This document shows, in pieces, positions 56,320-64,000 of a stretch of 64,000 bases of DNA. Below the pieces are notes generated by a model, which was given only the letters and a program-made list of their open reading frames with translations, ran no database searches and had not been told where the DNA came from. The translations under genes were made by a program, and so were the position numbers. The stretch comes from Silene conica (lineage: Eukaryota > Streptophyta > Magnoliopsida > Caryophyllales > Caryophyllaceae): the NCBI GenBank assembly GCA_029255685.2, contig CM055312.2:80978369-81042368 (forward strand), written 5' to 3'. Position 1 is the stretch's first letter. Every line of letters starts with the position of its first letter.

Positions 56320-59300
56320 CTAGTTGTTGTATGGCGCGCGAAGCGCGCCATACCCCAAGATAGTTATATCATCATAGTTTAATTCTTTAAGCGTAGCAAG
56401 CTCACGAAAGTCACTATAATAAACACGCTCAATTGAGCCCAATTTTTTCTTTGTGACTGCCTCTATAAGGGGTTTAACCGTAATCTCAGGTCAGAATCTT
56501 AACCAAAATTTCATTCAGGGCACTTTGTAGGTGAAAGATTGAATCCATATTCATTGAGGTTGTATCAAGATAGAGCGGAGTTTCCTTTTTTCAAATGACT
56601 TTATCGGAGAAAAAGTCCAAGATTTTCTTCATGATTTGAAAAAACTAAAGTTTTGGCATTCAATATCAATACTCTTTGTTACATGTGCACATACCCTAAT
56701 TCTAGTCCGACATCGAAAATTAAGTTTGAAATACATCAAAGTTACCGCTAAAATTTTGTAAGAATGTTGGTAAAGTATGAAATTCATTACATGAGTTCTT
56801 GTAAACTACTTAAAATTGAAAAACTTTAGTAGAGTGTGCATTTTAGAAATGTCTTTTGTTCGACAGCATTGTAAAAATCTTGGTATACGGCACACGCGAT
56901 ACCCCTAGATATTTAAATCGGCGCAGTTTGTTTTCATATATATGCTTTAATGTGATGTGTATATTACATCTTTAGGTGTCTGCTGAGCTGAGCTTTACAT
57001 TCAAAATATTTGTGCTTGCAATTGAGAAAATAAAAGGGTTAAATATTGGGATACATTTCCGTGCAACATTAAGTACAATCTAATTCTTTTTGAATTATCT
57101 GGATACCTTTTACAAGTTCCAACTTCTGAACAATCCTTTTAGTAAAATAAAATAGCAAATTCTAAGCACACTCGATCATTTCCATCTAATTTTTCTTTGA
57201 CACAATCATGAAGTTTATCACAATTAAATGAAAATGTAAAAGAACCAACTATAACAGCCAACAACAATACACCCAATACAGTCTTCAAAATTAGTGCATC
57301 AAATTTGTGTGTATTCCATTCCTCCATTCCTCCGTTCCTCTTCTTTGACTCTCTCTTCCCTTTTCCTCAATCTTACTACAGTCTATTATGTGTGTTGTGT
57401 AGGCCTTCATGCAAACCGTATGAGCTGGGGTTCACTCCATTAATTCTACTATTTCTTCCTACTTCTGTATCTTTTTTCTTACTTACCCTTTACCTCTCTT
57501 AATCGTCTTAATTTAAGACGACTCCTATACCCGAATTGAATAAAGATGGAGATATCTTAATTAAAAACGGTTTTAAGCAAGACTTCCTGTTGTTTCACTG
57601 TTTTTACCTTGTTATATTATTATTCTTCTGCCGCTTAATCATCAATAATCAATCAATATTTTTTCTATATTTTTAACTGAATTTTCCATTTTTTTGCAGT
57701 CTTACCGTTTCTTAAACTCTATTTCTTTCAAAGTCATAAATTTGCATATAAAAATCCAAACTTTTTTATTGATGAACATTAAATGTTTACAGAGTGTCTC
57801 TTTTTTGTGGTTGTTCATGAATTGTTGAGAAAATCTTTCCTTTTAAGAATTTTAAAAGGTCCGAGTAAGAATGGCAAAATTATATGTCCATTTAAGAACT
57901 ACAAGAGAAGCCTCTATGAGACCTAGCAAAAGTCAACCGACTTGAATAATCTTACCGATCCTCAATCAGACTCAATGAGAACAATAGGAGGTAAAAAAGA
58001 CTTAACATTTTACATGACTCAACTTGAAATGACCTGAATGAATTTTAGTGAAAAGAAGTTCCTGGATTAAGAAGTGTAAGTTTCGACATTTACCATCGCG
58101 TTCAGTTGACAGCTAATTCACAATATATGCAACTGATGCATCCAATCCCTCTATGTCATTTGGACTATCTTCTTAAGTCTCTGCTATATCAAACCCTGTA
58201 ATCAGCACATTTCGTCGCTGTCTCGGAAGAATAGGACATATGAAATCAATTGCACAAAAGGCATAACTTAGCACACACGCGTTAGAAAAACTATAGTTAA
58301 CTTAAATATGATGTTCATCATCTATATAAGGTTGTCAATTACGATTTCAGGTTTATTTCACCGACTTATTGTTAATGGGTGGGTTTTAATGATGAGACCG
58401 TCTCATACAACATCAAAACGAGCTAGTTAGATATTAAATGATGAGCACCTTGAACTAATTTCACCAAGTCCATGTAGCCAAATTATTGTGGCAATGTGCC
58501 TTCATTTAGGCCTAACAACACGTGTCCTCCCGAACTCAAATACTCTCCTATCTTGTCTCGAACCCGAATTGATAAAAAATAAACATAACTTTTAACTTCG
58601 ATAATAATGTACATTTGTAAGATCCCACAAACAAAGTCAGCATATGTCGACATATATTCAGATAGCAACAATATAGTGCTAGTGTGTTTTACTCTTCATT
58701 TAAGTTTGCTACTCACTTCTTCCTTTTGGGCCTTTTCACTCCTCACTTAACTACAAGTTTGTGCTTTGGGTATGTCAATCTTCATCCACCGTCTCTTCTT
58801 ACATCTTACCAGTCATTTATCTCATCCTTACTCTCTCTACGCTTTCTTCATCCACCGTCTCTTCTTATAAAAGGTAAAAAGTAAGAATACCTAATAACAT
58901 AAACTAACCAAATAATCATAATTTGTAATTAAAATACATAAAATATGACTCATAGAAAACAACGGAACCCCATAGCCCTAATGAAATTACCAGTAAGTAA
59001 TGTAGAAATGTTTCAGAAGAGATAAAATAGCCAAAATGCCAGGAATGTCTCCCTCGAGGTCAAGCGTGATGGATGTAAAAACAAACCTAATTTATTAGAA
59101 TCAAATCAAATATATAGAAAAGCCTTTCAATAAAGTAAAATCTAATTCAATCCTACATAATTACGATTCCGAATAATGCTGCTAAACAATTACTACATTG
59201 TACGCGAAAACGCTAATTGAACAAACCTAATACAATTTTCACAATTATTGTTCAATGTATACTCAAATCTAACGACAAAACAATAAATTACACCGTAACA

Positions 59301-59797
59301 TCACTAATTACTCAGAAAACAACAGAACAAAACCCTAATTTAGTGTTACACATACAATATCCAATTAAATGAAGTATGAACAATTGAACAAGCATAAATT
59401 ACATTCAAATCAAATAGAAATGAATCAACCGCAATAATCAAAACGAATTAACGAAATCATTAACGAGAAAAACAAAAACAGAATTACATACTCGAAAATC
59501 AGCAATTAATCGAATCGAACCAATTGAATTGAATCTGGAAATTCTAGGTTATGAATTTAATTGAGTGAATTACAAGAGTGCGATGGGATTAAACAAATCG
59601 AGATGAGAGTTGGACGGAAGAGACGATATTGAGACAAGAGTTTATGACATGGAAGTAATTGAGATGAGAAGTAAACACACATAATTGAGGATAATGAAAT
59701 GATGAGTTTTGAAGGTAAAAGGGAAAAAGTAATGTGTTTGGTTACTATTCATTGTGAATAGTTACTTGGCTTGCTCATATTCTAGTAAGGGAATAGA
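56320..59797 (-). mobile_element. Helitron on minus strand (5' end tentative)
   Basis: The minus-strand 3' end is clear: an 11-bp GC-rich hairpin GTATGGCGCGC/GCGCGCCATAC with loop TTC (56329-56353), then AACAACTAG ending at 56320 before a host T (A on plus). A possible 5' end TCTATTCCCTTACTAG lies at 59797. The interior is A/T-rich with short frames (for example 57139-57327 minus) that I cannot assign. 59450-59620 minus resembles a plant 5' UTR/intron and may be captured. No RepHel. Confidence 0.5.
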
Positions 59798-60640
59798 TAA
59801 GTGATATATATTTGATCCGTTTTAAGCTCAAAACAAGTAGCATCGTGTTAAAGGAGACTTACTTGATGATTTACCAGCCCAATGAACAAATTTATGTTTA
59901 ACTAGCACATAGTATTAGGCAAGTAGATTTACTAAACGGGTTTAACGTGTTTGGTTATCTAAGTCGAGTTAGCATAGGGTCAGACAACTTACAAGTTAGT
60001 TAAGTAAAAATACGAGTCAAAAATATTCTAAAGGCGTTTATTATCTTTTAAAGAAAATATATTTAATATTAGGATTTTAATCATATTCTTTGTTTACAAT
60101 ACTTATTTTTACAAAAACTAAGCAATTAAGTTATATGAGTATATTCATCATAAATTTTTAAAGAAGACGATCTCTCAATAATGTTAGCAAAATACATCTC
60201 TTATAAATATTATTTTTATTTTATTTTATCTTTCTCTTTTTAGTTAGTTTTTGGTGTATTTATTAGTTGTCTCTCATTAATGTAGTGAAACATGGTTTCT
60301 CAAAAAACTTTTTTTTTTATTGAATGATAATCTGTTTGAAATTGATTTTTTAATTTTATTTGTAACGTACAGTACAAAAGCGAATAGATTTTAAATTAAT
60401 ATATTGAATATAATATATAAATACTCAGTATATTTTCATATATTTATATCTTAAAAGCTACGTATTCACATGTTAAGCTGGATATATCTAATTCTGGACA
60501 CACGGGTCAAGGTTTTCAAGTCTCAACACTTGAAAACACAAGTAGGGTCAGTTGAGTAGATATATTTCGACAAATCTAAATATAGTCCTAAACAACGGTA
60601 GTATGATAATTGGTGAAATAGGTGTGTCTTATCATTTTTA
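59798..60640. other. AT-rich intergenic DNA
   Basis: No gene or transposon end recognised. Confidence 0.5.
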
Positions 60641-60738
60641 ATAAAGAAATGGTATTTCTCACCCGCGACATAGTGCGCTCATTTGAACCAAAAAAAAAAA
60701 AAAAAAAATAAAAATAAATAAAAATAAAGAAATGGTAT
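60641..60738 (+). mobile_element. Very short poly(A) retro-insertion with 15-bp target duplication
   Basis: ATAAAGAAATGGTAT at 60641-60655 recurs at 60724-60738. Between them lie 36 unique bases (TTCTCACCCGCGACATAGTG...), then A19 and TAAAAATAAATAAA. A long duplication plus A-tail marks L1-type retroposition, here a SINE or LINE truncated almost to its tail. Confidence 0.8.
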
Positions 60739-61220
60739 GTATATAATATCACGAATACAATTATAAATAGTATAGCATATTGAAATGTTTACTAATAGAC
60801 TTTTAATTATTATTTATAACAAATTTGTAGTCTTTTTTGTTGATGAATCATAAAATTATTATATTGTTGCTGAACATGGAGAGAAGAAAAACTATTTACA
60901 TTGATACAATGAAAGACATATTTCGTATAAACTAACTTATTTCAAATTTTAACTTTATATGTAACATTGTTCAATTATTGCATGATTCTTGAAAATTGCA
61001 AATGAAATTTTTTAATATAACTCTAAATACTTAAATATGACTTTATAATTCATATTTTACATTTCTAATTTATAATTGTTTAAGAAAATGGAGATATTTT
61101 ATTGATTTATTCTAAATTTATCTATAATTATAACCGGTTTACACATGATAAAATTGATCAATATAATATTTTACCTTAAATACTCATATTTTATATAAGA
61201 ACAAATTTTAAAAAAACAGA
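60739..61220. other. AT-rich DNA leading to a Helitron end
   Basis: Nothing coding. Likely part of the element ending at 61250. Confidence 0.4.
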
Positions 61221-61250
61221 CCCGTGCAATTTGCATGGGTTTAAAATTAG
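61221..61250 (+). mobile_element. Helitron 3' terminus
   Basis: Hairpin CCCGTGCAA/TTGCATGGG (one wobble pair) at 61221-61239, then AAAATTAG before T at 61251. TTAG variant as at 41586. The 5' end is not identified. Confidence 0.55.
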
Positions 61251-63159
61251 TCTGTGGAAAATTTATGCACCATCCATTTGGCGTAATAGTTTTTTTTCGT
61301 GCTCATTTTATTTGTTCCTGGTTTGGCCATGATCACTCTTGGCTTATGGAGTTATGGCTATATCAATTTCGTGGCCAGATTTTAGTTATCGAAACCAGAT
61401 TTTAGTTATCGAAACCGTAGAAACAATTATGTGAAAAACGATATTGTGACCCATTTTCTTTGCAAACGACGAGGCTAGTCCCTCAAACAGTGACTTTTAT
61501 TTGATAAAGGAAGTGAAAGGAGGAGAAGGGTGGTGGTGGAGGTTTGTTGTTTGGTGGTAGGACTTAAGAGCAAAACGAACAAATGCGACAAAAGTAGCAT
61601 GTCAAAGAGCAAATGGAGTTCGAACTACTCGTAATCTTACCAACTAGAAGGTTCAATTTCATTAAAAAAAACATAAATTTCATGATGACATGAGTTCATT
61701 TCTTATAAAAAATAGTTGGAAACAAATACCATTTTTTTAAATTCACTTATGGTGGGAGCCATTGTTGTTTACCGAATTAGTTGCAGAATTACTTTTTCAC
61801 ATGTACATTTTTTTCATACATTAATTTTTACCCTACAATTGAATCAAAATTACTCTAAAAACAACTTAAACAATGGATTACACTTGAGGTAATATTATTT
61901 ATTAACGATTATAAATATGTTTTATTAAAATTATTAAGTTCATATTTTACTTAAATCAACTGTGTGTTTATTATTACTTCTTGAATTCTTGTTGCTGCAA
62001 TTGTCGAGTCGCTTGCATTATTCAATTTCGTTTTCTTTTTTTTTTAAATACCACCTTTTTAGTTTTTGTTTTTTAGTTATTTTTTTTTACAGGGGGAGGG
62101 GAAAGGGGGCGGTTGGTCATCGGCGCAGGGGAGAGGTGGCGGTTTGGATAGTCGTGAGATGACGCCGGTGAACGGAGTTGATGACGGAGGGGCGGTGAAT
62201 GGAGTAGTTGGTTTAGGTATGAAGCAAGACAGAAAATTAAAATTAATGGGGTGTGATAAAAAATGACAAGGTAGTGTGGTAAAAATCGTATGTGAAAGAG
62301 TAAAATCCGTCCCATTAATTATCGAATAACTATCTGCGTTTCTTTGTTTAAATATTACGTTCTAATTCTGATTTATTTCGTAAACAATAAATTCTACGTA
62401 AACGATTATATTTATAACATCAACATATATTATCTATGAAAATATAATGTCGGATCACGATCCGTACAAAATTATTAGATAACAATTTATGACTACTAAT
62501 CATTATTATAATAAATAATAAATAATACATAATTATAATAAAATACAAACAAATTACGGCAATCGATAGAAAAATATGTATAGTTGTTACGACAGTACTA
62601 AATTAAAAAAACAATAATAATAAATTAAAATAACAATCACGTAAAAAAAGATACTCCGTATTTACATAAGCAATGATATTATGAAAATCGTAATCAATTT
62701 TTTTATTGTTGCATTAATCTTAATAAAATAGGAAATACAGTATATTAACAAAATTATAAAATTAAATTAGTTAATTAAACAATTCTAATAAAAAAATTAA
62801 AATAATTAAATTGTAAAATATAACGATTAAATTTTAAAATTTAACGATAACAAAACATTTAAAAAATAATGTAACTATAAAAAAAATTCCAAAAAAAAAT
62901 TTCAAAAATTGTTGTTTTTGGTGATATTGTTTAAATTTTGTAAAATCTTCGCAAATGTCAATAGACAACAGTTGACAATTATCACCGAGAATTAACTTGG
63001 AGCAAAAAATTCTAGCAACTACCCAAACTGCCAACCGACATTCTGTTTTCGGAAAGATAACAATGATAGAATGCCAAAAAAATCCCTACGACAAATTTGT
63101 TGCAACGACGACATTATCCACGGTTTTTAAAGTGACTAGTAATATTATACCAAATAAAA
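61251..63159. other. AT-rich intergenic DNA
   Basis: 61376-61417 holds two copies of a 21-bp unit with TTTTAGTTATCGAAACC. 62090-62200 is G-rich with frames on both strands but no domain. No gene seen. Confidence 0.5.
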
Positions 63160-64000
63160 AGAGCCTAGTATTACCTCGACTTGGTTTTCTCTCAAGATTA
63201 ATGGGCAACATAGCGTTTTTTTCCCTGGAAAAGCGGGCATAAGACAAGGAGACCCCATCTCTCCCTATATCTCTGTCTTGGGCATTGAAATCCTCTCTAG
63301 ACATCTTCAGCGAATTCACTCTCTTACCCAGGTATCCTACCACCCCAAATGTGCTAAGCTTAAGCTTAATCACCTCATTTTAGCTGATGACCTCATTCTC
63401 TTCCTACGTGGTGATGTTCCGTCTGTGGCTGCGGCTGCTCACTGTCTTAATGGTTTTGCTCGGGTCTCTGGGCTCCATGTCAACCCATCCAAGACCAGCA
63501 TCTACTACGGTGGCGTACACCATCAGATTAAGCCCCAAATCAACCTTTTGATTGGCTACAAAGAGGACACCTTCCCTTTTCGCTACTTGGGTATCAGTTT
63601 GAATCCAGGCAGACTCTCGCCACACATGTACAACCTAATGCTCGACAAAGTCCAAAAATATATCCAAGGTTAGACCGGGAATCTGCTCTCTTATGCGGGT
63701 AAGCTACAACTCATCAACTCTGTTGTTTTTGGCTTGGAAAACTATTGGTGCTCTGTTCTTTTGCTCCCGAAATATGTATAAAAAATGGTTAACAAGCTAT
63801 GTAAAGATTTCTTTTGGGGCATTGATACTGGGAAGAGGAAAATGGTGTTTAAAAGTTGGAAATCCATTTGCACCCCATGGGATGAGGGAGGCTTTAATGT
63901 GAAAGAACTCCTAAGCTGGAACAAAGCGTTGCTATGCAAATGGCTTTGGAACTTAACCCAACAAGGCGAGGGGATTTGGGATAGATCGACTCTTGCCTAC
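63160..64000 (+). pseudogene. LINE (non-LTR retrotransposon) reverse transcriptase, partial
   Basis: One plus-strand frame from about 63160 to the window end. RT palm motifs: SLKINGQHSVFFPGKAGIRQ then GDPISPY (domain 3/4), LNHLILADDLILFL (LADD catalytic Asp pair), NPSKTSIYYGG, PFRYLGISL (thumb), then NLLSYAGKLQLINSVV and the start of a zf-RVT-like tail (DFFWGIDTGKRKMVFKSWKS). Two nonsense codons in the same frame (TAG 63671-63673, TAA 63779-63781) and the absence of endonuclease or upstream RT show a 5'-truncated or decayed copy. It continues beyond 64000. Confidence 0.9.

Noticed and set aside
57139..57327. 62-residue frame with a hydrophobic stretch as a small membrane protein
   Set aside because: No family recognised, no supporting splice or promoter context, A/T-rich Helitron interior; not supportable.

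Overview
This window looks like a stretch of plant nuclear chromosome. Both recognisable host genes have plant-style introns: a chloroplast APO-family protein and a plant flotillin. Everything else is dominated by plant retrotransposons, CACTA, hAT and Stowaway elements and Helitron ends. Frequent TACTCCGTA/TACGGAGTA words and the style of the LTRs make me lean to a core eudicot, perhaps Caryophyllales, but that is a weak inference. I saw no organellar, bacterial or viral block and no CRISPR array, rRNA or tRNA gene.

Layout. 1-17526: one minus-strand Copia-type gag-only retroelement (left LTR cut by the window edge). A hAT MITE (2879-3845) and a minus-strand Tat/Ogre-like gag-only Ty3 element (3929-13218) have inserted into it. 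The left LTR of the Ty3 element holds a solo LTR (4520-8042), which holds a second solo LTR (4549-6625). Each insertion is framed by its own target-site duplication. 17527-26769: palindromic repeat array, a truncated Copia LTR, a Stowaway MITE and several Helitron ends. 26775-38479: a young minus-strand chromovirus-type Ty3 element with an intact gag and no pol. Its right-hand LTR is split by a 4.26-kb CACTA element (33713-37975) carrying fragments of three host genes (glutamine synthetase, a D-Ala-D-Ala-ligase-like gene and FEN1), all on the minus strand. 38485-41586: Helitrons. 41928-44919 (+): APO2-like gene, four coding exons. 45417-45957: hAT MITE. 47477-49999 (-): flotillin-like gene, three coding exons, convergent with APO2. 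51131-56240: complete but mutated minus-strand Copia element with unusual TA...TA LTR termini. 56320-61250: Helitron-like and AT-rich DNA with one tiny poly(A) retro-insertion. About 63160-64000: LINE reverse transcriptase running off the end.

The strongest novelty is the gene-capturing (Pack-)CACTA element, which may be a composite of two elements. The second theme is that three unrelated retrotransposon lineages here are gag-only, while the only element with a pol region is broken. APO2 and flotillin are the only probable functional host genes: APO2 acts in chloroplast RNA and Fe-S/PSI biogenesis, flotillin in plasma-membrane microdomains. Nothing suggests that they work together.
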